A stretch of DNA of 64,000 bases. Origin: Parasponia andersonii (lineage: Eukaryota > Streptophyta > Magnoliopsida > Rosales > Cannabaceae). Positions 48,198 to 59,290 of this stretch are shown here, one piece after another. The notes below the pieces were generated by a model that did not search any database, had not been told where the DNA came from, and saw only the letters and a list, made by a program, of their open reading frames with translations. How positions within the stretch are numbered: position 1 is the first letter of the stretch; every line of letters begins with the position of its first letter. The position numbers and the translations under genes are program-made. The stretch spans positions 1,307,255 to 1,371,254 of the forward strand of contig JXTB01000028.1 of assembly GCA_002914805.1 (NCBI GenBank), in the 5' to 3' direction.

Positions 48198-48395
48198 GGA
48201 AAAAGGGTCTGCCCACAAAGGCAGACCCGACGTTTTATGCTGCTACGAAAAGGGTCTGCCCACAGAGGCAGACCCAATGTTTTAGGCTACTACGGAAAAG
48301 GGCCCACCCACAGTGGCAGACCCCATGCCTCGGTTGCAAAAAATCATACCAGGCTGCCACGGGAAAGGGTCTGCCACAGTTGCAGACCATACGCC
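48198..48395 (+). repeat. four ~47-65-bp repeats each carrying a GGGTCTGCC hairpin
   Basis: Units start at 48205, 48252, 48300 and 48367. The first two contain perfect 9-bp inverted repeats GGGTCTGCC...GGCAGACCC around a 6-base loop. The third and fourth are partly decayed. It lies just after the integrase stop. Confidence 0.8.
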
Positions 48396-48412
48396 CTACT
48401 CGTGCAATAAAC

Positions 48413-49212
48413 GCTCTCACTCTGGGACTCATGTCCATCATCGACGACCCGAGAAAACGTGCGAAGAGTGAGCTGCTGTGCAAACAAAATCTTGCCAGCA
48501 GACCTCGAAAAAGCTCGCACTCTGGGACTCACGTTGCTCGTCGACGACCCGAGAAAACGTGCGAAGAGTGAGCTGCTGTGCAAAAAAATATTTGCCAGCA
48601 GACCTCGAAAAAGCTCGCACTCTGGGACTCACGTCGTTCATCGACGACTCTAGAAAACGTGCGAAGAGTGAACTGCTGTGCAAACAAAAACTTGCCAGCA
48701 GACCTCGAAAAAGCTCGCACTCTGGGACTCACGTCGCTCGTCGACGACCCGAGAAAACGTGCGAAGAGGAAACTGCTGCGCAACAAAATCTTGCCAGCAA
48801 ACCTCGAAAAAGCTCGCACTTTGGGACTCATGTCGCTCGTCGACGACCCGAGAAAACGTGCGAAGAATAAACTGCTGTGCAAACAAAAACTTGCCAGCAG
48901 ACCTCGAAAAAGCTCGCACTCTAGGACTTACGTCGCTCGTTGACGACCTGAGAAAACGTGTGAAGAGTAAACTGCTGTGCAAACAAAAACTTGCCAGCAT
49001 ACCTTGAAAATGCTCGCACTCCAGGACTCACGTCGCACGTTGACGACCCGAGAAAACGTGCGAAAAGGAGATAGCTACGCACCAAAAACTCGCCAGCAAA
49101 CCTCGAAAACGATCGTACTCTGGGAGTCGAATCGTGCAAAAAGACACTTGTCGATGATCCAAGAAAACGTACAAAGGAAAAAGGGGCATGCAACCAAAAA
49201 GCCAGCCAGCGA
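48413..49212 (+). repeat. ~100-bp satellite-like tandem array, 8 units
   Basis: Units begin GCTCGCACTCTGGGACTC at 48413, 48513, 48613, 48713, 48812, 48912, 49012 and about 49111. The period is 100 bp (one of 99), and divergence rises toward the right end. Each unit contains CGAGAAAACGTGCGAAGAG and CTTGCCAGCAGACCTCG. Long stop-free frames on both strands follow from the repeat and are not genes. Confidence 0.92.
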
Positions 49213-49977
49213 ACCCCCAAAGGAACACTTTTAGCTACATGAAGAGCTAAAGGAAGGCAGGGTCAGAATCCACCCGTTGGAAGTGGACCCTCCCTAAGGA
49301 ATGTTTTGACTACATGAAAAGTTAAAGGGAAACAGACTCTAGCCAGGGGAAGATCTATCTTTGCATCGTCAGGATGCGAATGGATTTGGAGCCTATCCGT
49401 TGGAAGTAGTCCAGAGACAAACCAAACGTGAAAACATAAGTCAAGATTAAAACCTATTTATTATGTCCTAAAAATACAAAGTGCGCGGATAATGGTGTTG
49501 AGCACTCATGAGCCCTACTTGCGAGGTGCAGGTTTAGAACGGACTCTTAAGGAAACGTCAGAATGATAATGCCCTGTTTGTTCCCGATAAGAGCCAAGCC
49601 TAGGTCTTCTCCTTTGCAACAACGGGTCTAAGCAATGGTCGACCAATCCCTGGAGCTGGTTCTGAGCACGGTCCCATTTGGGGTCGGAGAAATCCAGCCA
49701 CATGCGTGGGTTGAACTCTGCCAAAACAAGTTATAACGAGAGTTATACTTCTGCAAAACCGGATGAGCCAAAACTTGTACCCCTATTTCCGGAGCTAGTC
49801 CAAATAATCATGACCCGAGGAAGGCTCACTAATAATCCAAAATCGAGTCCTTACAATTATTTATACAGACGGTCGGATGCGAAAGAAAACAGTCTAAAAG
49901 TGGTGGCGCGTTTCTTGTTATTTATTCGAAGGGTTATAGTGAATGATTAGCTTTACAAATATACAGAGTTGGGGGTC
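49213..49977. other. spacer between tandem array and antisense gene
   Basis: A GGATC-rich direct-repeat trace (CTACATGAARAGYTAAAGG at 49237 and 49311; CCGTTGGAAGTRG at 49275 and 49397) suggests further old tandem units. No coding region is recognised. The 3' UTR of the minus-strand gene should start here. Confidence 0.5.
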
Positions 49978-52900
49978 CTAGTTACCTCCGTCTGAGGAGG
50001 CGCGGCCAACCCCAGCACTTGGACCAGCCTCAGAGAAGGGTGGCATGGCCAGATCAGATTCGTCACTAGATACGACGACCACGCCAGACCCTTTACCGGT
50101 TGAGACCCCGAGGCTAGGCTGAATGTCCAGGGCTTCCGGAGTTCGATCTGGCAGACCAGAAGCAGGAACAAGCTCTACGGCACTAGGGGCAGATGTAGAG
50201 GGCCCATCCTTCTCCGCAGCAAGCATCTCCAGCATGTCAGCTGGGTATGTGATTTTGATCTCGTCCCTGAGCTACTGCATGTAGTGCTTGATGGAGTAGT
50301 GGTCCCTCTCGACACCTTTCTGATCGTCAAATTGGTCTGGTATCACCACCTCAGCGTGGTTTTCAAACTCTCTATTCTCCCAGCCAGACCTGTAACTTTC
50401 CGCAGAAAGAACGTCCACCTGCCTCTGGTACCTCGTTTTTAACTTCTCCGCATCCGCCAGTCTATCCTTCAGCGCCACCAATCTGAGTTCCGCCTGCCGC
50501 TGCGATAAGTCGACCAATAAAGAGTTAATACCGGCAAGGTCCTCGCAATGTTTACAAGACATCTCCACCTGAGCATCCATCAGCTTTTTATGGTCAAAAA
50601 AGAGATATCGGTTTACCTCATGGGACCGGTCAAGTCTGCGTTGCAGAGCATGGGCTTCTAGCTTAGCTGCCGCCTCAGCTTTTCTCGCTTCCTTGGCATC
50701 CTTAACAGCCTGGTCACGAGCAATAAGGGCCAGTCCCATCTCTGCCCCCACACTCTGTAACTCTTGCTCCTTGATCCTCAGCTCGCCCTAAGCCAGTCTG
50801 GTGGCTTTGGATTGGGCAAGCCTGTCAGCCTCCGCCTGAGCTAGTCTCACAGCCAGCTCCTCGTGTCTGGCTCTCTCGATACTCAGAGTGTGTGCCACCG
50901 CACTGCTAACCCTCGCTTCCTCGAGGCCCCGATATTCATCGAAGTCAGACCTCAATTCGGCGAGGGCGGCCTCGCTGCACTCGGCTAGTACAGAATGGGA
51001 GCTCAGCTCCTCGGTCAGATCCCTGACGCGAGCAGAGTAGAAGGACTGGATGGCAGACAGCTGCAAGTTAGACAACAAAAGAGGGGGTCAGCGTTTACCA
51101 AAGATGTTGAAAAACATAAAAGCATCCGAATGTAACAAACCTGCGCGAGAGTGCGGGTGGTGACGAGCTCGACATTCTCTGACGTAAGGGTCTCCGGCTC
51201 CAGCTCCGTGGCTGGACCCTCCACTTAAGTATCGCCCATACCCGGGGAGCACGGCCCCGCCTCGCTGGCCACAAGGGCGTCCTCTCCGCCCATCGGGCAC
51301 GCCTCCAGAGCAAGGGCGATAGGGACCGAGGGAGGTCCGGAGTCATCAGGAACGCCATCGGCCACAGGGGTAGGCGGCGCACCTCCTCTGGGCTGGCCGC
51401 TGTGTGCTGATCTTTTTCTCCTTAGAAGGATCAACATCACCCCATCATCGTCACTGTCAGACGAAAGGACGACCCTTCCCCTCTTCTCCACCCGGCCCTC
51501 TTCTTCATTGGATGAGCCGACCTCGCGTTGCCGCTTTGAAGGGACCGGGGGAGGGGAGGAGAGTCTGGACTTCAATCTCGGAGCTCCCCCACTGAGCTCG
51601 GCGATCTCTCCACTAAGGCTAGCAGCACTCGATTTCGAACCGGAGTCAGGGGTGGGCGAGATCACTGCTGCAGACCCCCCAGCCGGACTTGGCATCGTCT
51701 CTTCCTCGCACACGATTGGGATGAAAGATGGTCCCCCAAGCGGAGATCCACCTGTGTCAGAGCGGGGGACCGCTGGTTTTGCTCCTCCTGAAAGCACCAC
51801 GAGACGCTGGCCAGCGGATGCCTTGGCATGAGTTTTAGGTGCTACGGCTCTCCCTTTGACGGGTGAGGGGCCAGCCGATGGGCCCGTCTCAGAACCTGTG
51901 AAGAACAAGCAACGAGATTAGTTTACGGTCACAGTCCGACCCACAAGGACTTAGAGATGTGAAAATAAACTCACCCCTAGCCTTCTTGGGGGCAGCGTTT
52001 TCTTCCTTGCGGAGCCTGACGCACTCCGCGGCCACAAGTCTCACGGCCTCCTCGAGCTCGTGATTGGATGACACTACTAGATCGTTGGTGCCTGCTAACT
52101 GGCTTGAAGCCGCAACCTGCCGACTCACCAAGGTGATCCGGTCGTTTTCGTCCCGGCGAAATCGGTTTAGGGCGGAGGCGTCGAGTCGACTCCTCAGGTA
52201 CTTGGTGATGACCCAGGTATCTAAGGGGAAGGGAAGGTACGAAACCATCCTGGGCATCAGGTTCATTGTTAGGGGGTTGAGGACGGCTTGAATGTGCCTG
52301 CATTCCCCCGGAGAGCCGAAGATTATGATCCCCTCCAGACTTTTGAGCTGCCTAACCGACAGGTGCAGCTCAAACCTGTTTTCTTCTGCTGAGGCTGCAC
52401 AAGACAAAGTAGCATGAGCAATAATATCGGGAGAGGACCCAGACCCAAAGATCATGACCTAATACTTACTCTACAGGAAGACTGAGAGGACTTGGAAATG
52501 CTCTCCGTTCACCCAAGGGGAGCACCACGCCCCTCCAACGGTATAAATCCTGGCGTGAGAGTCCCATTATTTGTCTGACCGTGGCAACCCCCAAAAGATG
52601 TGACGCCCTGGCAGCGGCTGGAGGTAGAAGGTAGGGTAGGAGCCCTTCTTGGGGATGAGAATAAGCTTATAAGCATAAAAGACCACCTCCAGGTCGATAT
52701 ACATGTTATAGATAACTGACAGGACAGAAAGCCCCATCAGAATCATAATCCCGTTTGCATTCAGCTGCATCGGATGGATTCCCATCAGAGCAAAGAATTG
52801 ATGAATCAAAGGAGGAAGAGGGAACCGCAGCCAGTCCAGATACTTCCTGCCCAGGACGAGGGAACCCTCGGGGGCGCAAGGACGAAGGTACCAGATTGCC

Positions 52901-53028
52901 GGGCCCTCAACCCGTTGCAACGTTACCCTTCCGGGGAGGCAGAGCTGCCTCCTCAGTGAATCCAGCTCTGAATCTACAACGGGTTGCAATTTCTGGTTTT
53001 GATTTGAAGCCATTGTATCAAAACGCAA
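49978..53028 (-). pseudogene. antisense gene (aORF) of the Tat element, spliced, 4 exons
   Basis: Four minus-strand exons with GT-AG borders keep one frame: 52470-53028, 51975-52394, 51141-51895, 49978-51060. From the second Met (53013) this would be about 930 residues. The N-terminal exon (LRFPLPPLIHQFFALMGIHP, MQLNANGIMILMG, YKLILIPKKGSYPTFYLQP) resembles the 'putative gypsy type transposon' family (PF04195) known from antisense ORFs of Tat elements. The middle is Ser/Pro-rich and low-complexity. The last exon is a long coiled coil (RLAQAEADRLAQSKATRLA, DAKEARKAEAAAKLEAHAL) with an acidic tail. In-frame stops at 52565 (TAA), 52474 (TAG), 51225 (TAA), 50788 (TAG) and 50272 (TAG) inactivate it. 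The function of aORF proteins is unknown; the assignment is by remembered resemblance. Confidence 0.8.
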
Positions 53029-53135
53029 CTAAAAGAGTGAGAGTCTTTAGAAGAGAAAGAAGCAGAAACCCTAGGATTTTATGAGGTTGGAATGATTGAA
53101 AATTTTAGTAAAATGGCAAATGAACACAATTACGG

Positions 53136-53143
53136 TTTTTATA
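53136..53143 (-). promoter_or_regulatory. TATA box of the antisense gene
   Basis: On the minus strand TATAAAAA (complement of 53136-53143) lies about 108 bases upstream of the first Met (53028) and 123 upstream of the more likely Met at 53013. It is inside the element but outside the LTR. Confidence 0.55.
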
Positions 53144-53311
53144 GGGGAGAAGCCGAAGAGTTTTTCTGGAAAATGGGAGAATGAGGGAAACCGAGCAGTC
53201 AGAACTTCAAAATTCAAACAGATCTCGTGATATGGGATGGCGTACCTCCGCATCGGGAAGAGAGAACCACGTGCGTCCCCCAGATTGGAGGAACGGAGAG
53301 ATGATTTCCCC

Positions 53312-53337
53312 ACTTGATGGACACGAGTCCATCAAGT
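53312..53337. other. 11-bp-arm hairpin before the polypurine tract
   Basis: ACTTGATGGAC and GTCCATCAAGT pair perfectly around a 4-base loop ACGA. It sits just upstream of the 3' LTR. Confidence 0.75.
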
Positions 53338-53354
53338 AGGGAAATAGGGGCAGT
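53337..53354 (+). promoter_or_regulatory. probable polypurine tract
   Basis: TAGGGAAATAGGGGCAGT lies directly before the 3' LTR, where plus-strand DNA priming occurs. It is interrupted by pyrimidines, so the exact tract is uncertain. Confidence 0.55.
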
Positions 53355-54173
53355 TGAGGGACCCGTTCCCGATCCATACGCCACGTGGAAGGCCACGCGG
53401 GTCGCACGTGATCTCACAATCGGCCATTGGGCCGTCCAAAGTTAGGGCCGAGCCCATCACTGACCCTGGATGGTCTGGCCCAGTTTGACCCCAGCCTCGA
53501 CAGCTGGGGGTCGGAAGCCCCAAGGGTCTGCCATCTGGGTACAGTGGCCCTTACCTCGACAGTTGAGAGGGTCAGAAGCCCCAAGGGTCCTCCGACTGAA
53601 TACAATAGAAAGCAACTCGCAGCTCCAGACCCAGACTGAGCATTTAATGCGATCCTGGGTAGGTGTGTGCCAGGGACAAGCCGTCCTGACAGAACGATGA
53701 TTTGCCCAAATCTTACTCCTGACAGATTGAAGCCGTAGGAGGTGGCGAAAATCAGGCCACGGCAACACAAAGGAGATCGCAGAAATCTCGGCCCGTGACT
53801 GCTGAAAAAGATTTTGAGGAGAAAGGTACTCAGTCCTGAGATTGAGAATCACACGGTTCACAATCTCAGGACTACATATATAAGAGTCATGCGTTCCCTA
53901 GAAGGGCATGTACGCTTAAAAACTGATATATATAAAAAAGTCTGTGAACAAGAAACAGATAGATATTCATACTGAAATATTTCCTTGCTACCCTGTATCA
54001 AAGATAAACCACTGACTTAAGCATCGGAGAGTCTTTGCAGGTAGCTACCCCCGTCCCTCCGATCTTGCTTGGAGTTCAGAGTACTCAGGGACAGCAAGGA
54101 CACGTGGACAGTTGGAGAATACAGCATCAGCAGTTCGAGACACGTGGACGGCCGGTGAGAAACCGCTCCAACA
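53355..54173 (+). repeat. 3' LTR of the Tat element
   Basis: 819 bp, starting TGAGGGACCCG and ending CGCTCCAACA, then the AATAT target duplication. It keeps a better TATA box (TATATAAG, 53877-53884) than the 5' LTR. Confidence 0.95.
53833..53884 (+). promoter_or_regulatory. hairpin and TATA box of the 3' LTR
   Basis: The hairpin at 53833-53872 has the same perfect 12-bp arms as in the 5' LTR (one inner base differs). TATATAAG follows at 53877-53884. Confidence 0.7.
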
Positions 54174-54178
54174 AATAT

Positions 54179-54560
54179 TGTATCTAATAAAACAATTTAC
54201 AATTGTATGCTGTTTTTGTAAGAATAAGCTACGCTATGGAAGCTTTTTGCATTATTGCGAATTGAAAATATTTTTTTAAAAGATCAGTATTTGATGTTTC
54301 TATATTGTATATAATATAAGAATGATATTTGATTTTGGAGGTAATATGTCTAGACATATATGTGTCTATACATACATGGCATGGATATTTCCTAATGTGT
54401 ATTTCCTTATGTTTTATTCTGCATGGCATGGATAGTTGTCGTGAGATGGGTTCGATTTTGTTGCATTATTACCAGAAAAAAAAATTTATTGCATTATTAG
54501 CGCCATATATATGTCATACATGTTGAATTTAAAGATAAATATATGTGTATATATATATAT
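54179..54560. other. AT-rich spacer
   Basis: Host DNA right of the retrotransposon; nothing recognised. It ends in the (TA)n tract that received the next element. Confidence 0.6.
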
Positions 54561-54803
54561 GGTTGCCAATCCAATAGGTATTTTTTTTCTTTACCTATGG
54601 GTAGGTATTTTTTTTTTAACCATTGGATCGCCGTCTAATAGTGATCCAATGGTTATAATGAAATGCATGAAAAGACGTACATCATTAATGCTCTTTCTCT
54701 ATCTTACTTTTTACAATAAAAAAATGTGTATGCTAAATTTTCATTTGCCAAATTGATACCTATGCATAGATAAAAAAAAAAAATACCTACTGGATTGGTG
54801 CCC
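54561..54803 (+). mobile_element. TA-MITE copy 9, complete
   Basis: 243 bp from GGTTGCCAATCCAATAGG to GGATTGGTGCCC. Both flanks are TATATATAT (54552-54560 and 54804-54812), fitting a 9-bp duplication in a (TA)n target. Together with 21706-21939 it defines the ends of the family. Confidence 0.85.
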
Positions 54804-56985
54804 TATATATATATATATATATATATATGGTGTAATTTTTGAAGGGGATTATTTTATAGGAGACTTTTCTCTATCACACCTCACACATTGGATAATTATG
54901 CATAGAATAGTATAAGATTCTGTAAGGCCTTCTTAATTTGTTGGAGTGATCAATTAAAAAAAGAAACTCATGATCTCAAATTCAATAAAAGAAAAATGAC
55001 TACTTCATACTTCTTGGATGATATGTTTGGAACTTAAAACATCATATTTTATAATCAATAAAAAATTAAAATTATGAATCATGCATTAGCCACTTTTAAT
55101 TAATTTTCTGAGCAGTTAATTAAGAAAGAGAATTACGCTAATGTGAACGTATAGCGACAAATTCAAAAATATTCCAAATATTATATCACCATCAATCCAT
55201 CATGTACCACAAAAGTTTCGAATATTATATTTTCTAAAATAATTTATTCAAACTTTTATTGGCCTTAGTCACACATTGCTTGTAGTCCTTCAAATGAATA
55301 AATTAGCAACCTTTATACTAAAAATGGCATTTAGAATATCTTTAATGTGAGAAAAGCTTTGAACATATCTTTAATGGTAATTATATTTATAGAAGTATAT
55401 TATTATTTTAACTCAGTTATTTCAAAGTCGTCGGTGTGGCTTGAAATTGGAAGCAAAATAAATTTTCGATTTATTAATTCCCACACGAAAAACGGAAAAT
55501 CAGATTTTTGGCCATAGCCGTCATCTATGACTTCATCCTCATGAATCATGATGAGTTAATTACATACATTAATAATCAAACTCGGGAGTTTGTCACTCAC
55601 ATCTACTCCAAGTATATATACGTATACTAGGTACAGCTACCATATATAACTACGCAAAAACAAGTTCTAATAACATTTCTTTTATTGGAAATTCGAAGCC
55701 TAAACTTTAATATTAGAGATAAGTCTGGTGACTGAAAAATATAAACATGAGAATATAGTTCAATTTTTTAACAATATTTTATTATTATTTTTTCTGAAAT
55801 ATTTTGGAATAAATGGCATATATGTTAGGAGAAAAATTAAATAAAATCATAAAGTTTGGAGATGCTTCACAGTCTTTCAAACTGAGTAACAGAGAGAGAA
55901 TATTATGCGTTAAAAGGAGGTTTAAGGGGGAGTTATAGGTCCACCAACTGGTGGTTAGGGTTTGAACCCTCTTAAGCAAACAACCACCACCACCACCAGA
56001 CAATATTCGTTGAACCCTTTTTTCCCCTTTAATATTTTCTCCCCCTTTTGATTTTGTGTTATTGAAGAACATTCTAGCGCGTTTTTAGCGCGTGTTTGTT
56101 TTTGTCACACGTGTATATCTTACAAAGGACTGCCAAATAAATATTCCTTGCTAACAATTTCATTTTTGAATTAATTAAAAAAACGAATATTATGAATATA
56201 ATATTGTGGTTGGTGCTACTATAGCTATAAAAATTGTCAAATTATTGATAATAATATATATTATTATTGTTTGAGTTGGTGCCGTTGTTCCAATGATAAG
56301 GAGGTTGGTTTTTGTTTGGGACTGTATCTGTATATCTTTTGGTCTTTGGGATTATTAGTTTTTTTGTCTCCCTTTTAGCCAAGGCCTAAGAGAGGTTTGT
56401 CTTGGGCGACTTTGGAAATGACACTTGTTTTCTAAGGTTTCTTTTTCTTCGTTTGCTTCCCACTAAAGGCGCATCATTTGATTGTTCTTAGAGCTTTCAG
56501 GTACTTTAATATTTCCCTTTATGTACTAATTTTTCTATACCTCTTTTATGATTGTGGTATTGCAAATTTTGTTGCTTGATTAAGCTAATCCGTTTCATTT
56601 TAGGCTTGTGATGATTCTGATATTGATCAGAATATAATCATGATTACTTAGCAGCAATAAGCAATATCTGGGCTCTTGGCTTATGGTTTTTGAGTTTAGT
56701 TCAATTTATAAACTATTGTTGCACTATTTTCTTAGCAATAATTCTAAGTTGACAATCAGTGCAATAGATTCCTTTATCTTTCAAAATTTTCTTTGTTTGC
56801 CTTCTAAGGTCAAGGTGGTTGCTGTTCTGGGATACTAATTTTCTAGTTTTGTTATTATTATTTCTTTAGTTAATCTAAGTTGAAATTATTTGTACGATCT
56901 AGATATGGATGCCATTTAATTCGTGAAGGCCACTACATCAAAACTTTGAGGAATTTCTTCACATACAGAACCAGAGAAATCAAGT
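54804..56985. other. upstream region of the first BEL1-like gene
   Basis: AT-rich to about 55900. From 56280 on it is T-rich and resembles a transcribed 5' leader, probably with a leader intron (for example after CTTTCAG at 56494-56500 and before the exon holding ATG 56986). The leader borders cannot be fixed by eye. Confidence 0.5.
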
Positions 56986-59290
56986 ATGGCGACTTATGTT
57001 CCAAATCTAGGAATAAAAAAATGTGACTTGGCGACCACCGGTTATGTAGACGAAACATATGTTACATGTCCTGAACCATCTTTGGGCCAAGCTTCATCTG
57101 CTGGACCATTTTCGATGACTTTTCATAATTCTTCCAATTACTGCGTTGACTCAGCTGAAGGGAGAAACGAAATGATGTTCATTCCACCTATAGCCGCCGA
57201 CCCAGTTGGGAGCTCCATTACTGGTGATTCCCTGGTTAATCAAAATGTTCATTACCACGGTCAGGGACTATCTCTTAGCCTTGGGAAACATATTCCATCT
57301 CCTGTTTCTCTGACTTCTTTTCAGTACCAATATCCAAACCCAAGTCTCTCTACCGATTTGGGTCCTTGTCTACCAAGTATAGGAAGCAACCAAAATGTTG
57401 AGTGCTTCAATATGGCATCTGGGTTTTTGGGAATGAACAATAATTCAATCAAAACTGAGAGTTTTGGCAATCAAGTAATGCAGGGTGACCAAAGATATGA
57501 ATATGAATCATCTGGTTTCGATAACAATTTCTTTAACTCCAAGTACCTCAAGGCTGCTCAGGGATTGCTTGATGAAGTGGTGAATGTCCGAAAGGCTTTG
57601 AACAAGCACCAGAATAAGTTTCAGGGGATGGGATCAGATGGTCTGAAAGACAGCGATTTGAAATCGAACGGTCCATCGGATCCTAGTGAGTCGACAGCTA
57701 ACTCGTCTTGTGAGCTATCTCCAGCCAAACAGCAGGACTTGCAGAACAAGAAGACCAAACTCATGACCATGTTGGACGAAGTAAGTAAAGCATCTGTTAA
57801 TTTAATTACCATTTTCCTTGAAACCACCTTGTCAATTACTTGCTTTTACCTTATTCATGCTTGTTTTTCTTTTGTGATCTCTCTACAAGTCAATATTTTT
57901 ATATGCTGCATGTTCAATTGTGATTTCATATACATCCAATAATTACCACTAAAAAGTAGATGCAGCATCGGATCAAACAGATACACTATAAACTTGGAAA
58001 AAAGAAAAGTAAAAGATACAAAACAGTGGATAGTGTATATAAATCAAAGCTGGCCATAAAGGCTATTAGCTATAGAGAGTGGTTCCATTTATTTCTCTGT
58101 TTTTATCTTCCTATATATAACTTTTTTTAATTTCTCTTTTCTTGTAGATAGATAGAAGATACAGGCAGTATTATCATCAGATGCAGACCGTGATGTCGTT
58201 TTTGGACAACGTGGCGGGCCGTGGGGCGGCTGAGCCGTACACTTCGTTAGCCCAGAAAACAATATCACGCCATTTCCGGTGCTTGCGAGATGCGATCAGT
58301 GGCCAGATTCAAGCCATCCAGAGGAGACTTGGGGAACAAGACAATGGTCAAACCTCAGCCATTCCGCGTCTCCGCTACGTTGACTTGAAGCTTAGACAAC
58401 AGAGGGGGCTTAATCAGCTTGCCGCCATGCGCCACGCTTGGAGACCTCAAAGGGGTCTCCCTGAAAGCTCTGTTTCGATCCTCCGCGCTTGGCTGTTCGA
58501 GCATTTCCTTCATCCGTACGCCCCTGTTCTCATCACTTGTTCTAAATTTTGACCATTTTCATTCACCTCTAACTCTTTTTTGGCGTTTTTACAGTTATCC
58601 AAAAGAATCAGAGAAAGTAATCCTAGCAAAGCAAACAGGGTTGACCACAAAGCAAGTAAGTGTGTGAATATATATATACACACACACAAACACATAGAAA
58701 GAGAGGAAAAAAAAACCCTTTTGTTTTTTAATCAATGGGTTTGCTTATAACTAAGTTTTTTGTCATGATATAAGGTTGCGAACTGGTTTATCAATGCGAG
58801 AGTACGGCTTTGGAAGCCCATGGTTGAAGAGATGTACAAGGAGGAGTTCAACGAATTGGAGATGAACTCCAAAGAAGTGGGAGTTGATTCTTCGTCTGAG
58901 GATAGGAGGGAAGAGTTGAACAATCCTCGTCAGACCCAGAATCGTCGTTTACTTGAAGAAAGCAACGTCACGGACTCCGAAACGACAAAGTCACCGGTGG
59001 ATAACCATGGCGTTTTTCTGGACGATGAGGCTGTCGGAACTACCAACCAGGCGTCGTATGACGATATATCAGAGTTGAGTAGCATCGTAGTTCGCAACAA
59101 CCGCCACGTGTCGCTCGCGTTGGAGTTGCGGCACTGTGAAAGTGACGGTTTTTCCACGTTGGCAGGGTCCCACATGAGAGGTGGCGGTGATGAGTCAGCA
59201 GCATCTCTGGATTATCATTGCCTGGAAACAGAGCAGCAGGAACGACGCAGGTTCAGCAATCCTCACCTGTTGCATGATTTTGTAGTGTGA
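56986..59290 (+). CDS. BLH: BEL1-like homeodomain (TALE) transcription factor, complete
   Basis: Exons 56986-57780, 58148-58515, 58595-58655 and 58775-59290 join in frame to 579 residues ending at TGA 59288-59290. BEL1-like proteins act in the nucleus as heterodimers with KNOX proteins to control meristem and organ development. Visible in order: LSLSLGKH (about residue 95), the SKY motif [17 protein letters not shown] (from 185), the BELL domain (about 250-340, [12 protein letters not shown] to [13 protein letters not shown]), then the TALE homeodomain (about 361-428) with the three-residue insert PYP and recognition helix [21 protein letters not shown]-like VSLALELRH lies near 520. The HDFVV end recalls the BLH1 group, which is only a tentative paralogue call. 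Exon borders inside the homeodomain match the family. Confidence 0.96.

Larger units (their letters stand above)
40094..54178 (+). mobile_element. Ty3/gypsy LTR retrotransposon, Tat type, near-complete
   Basis: The element is 40099-54173, flanked by an exact 5-bp duplication AATAT (40094-40098, 54174-54178). Both LTRs start TG and end TA (5') or CA (3'). Internal order: gag, protease, RT, RNase H, second RNase H, integrase, repeat zone, antisense ORF. RT before integrase defines gypsy; a second RNase H plus an antisense gene downstream of pol defines the Tat group. As written it is 14,075 bp, but 1,579 bp are probably an assembly duplication, so the true length is about 12.5 kb. By hand the first ~460 bp of the LTRs differ at about 29 sites (roughly 6%), about 25 of them transitions. 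Stops and frameshifts in every coding region make it non-autonomous. Confidence 0.95.

Noticed and set aside
48413-49212. CRISPR-like array
   Set aside because: Units are contiguous 100-bp repeats without unique spacers, in a plant retrotransposon.
48173-49234. Many overlapping 80-130-codon frames on both strands
   Set aside because: They result from the 100-bp tandem array lacking stops in several frames; period and content explain them fully.
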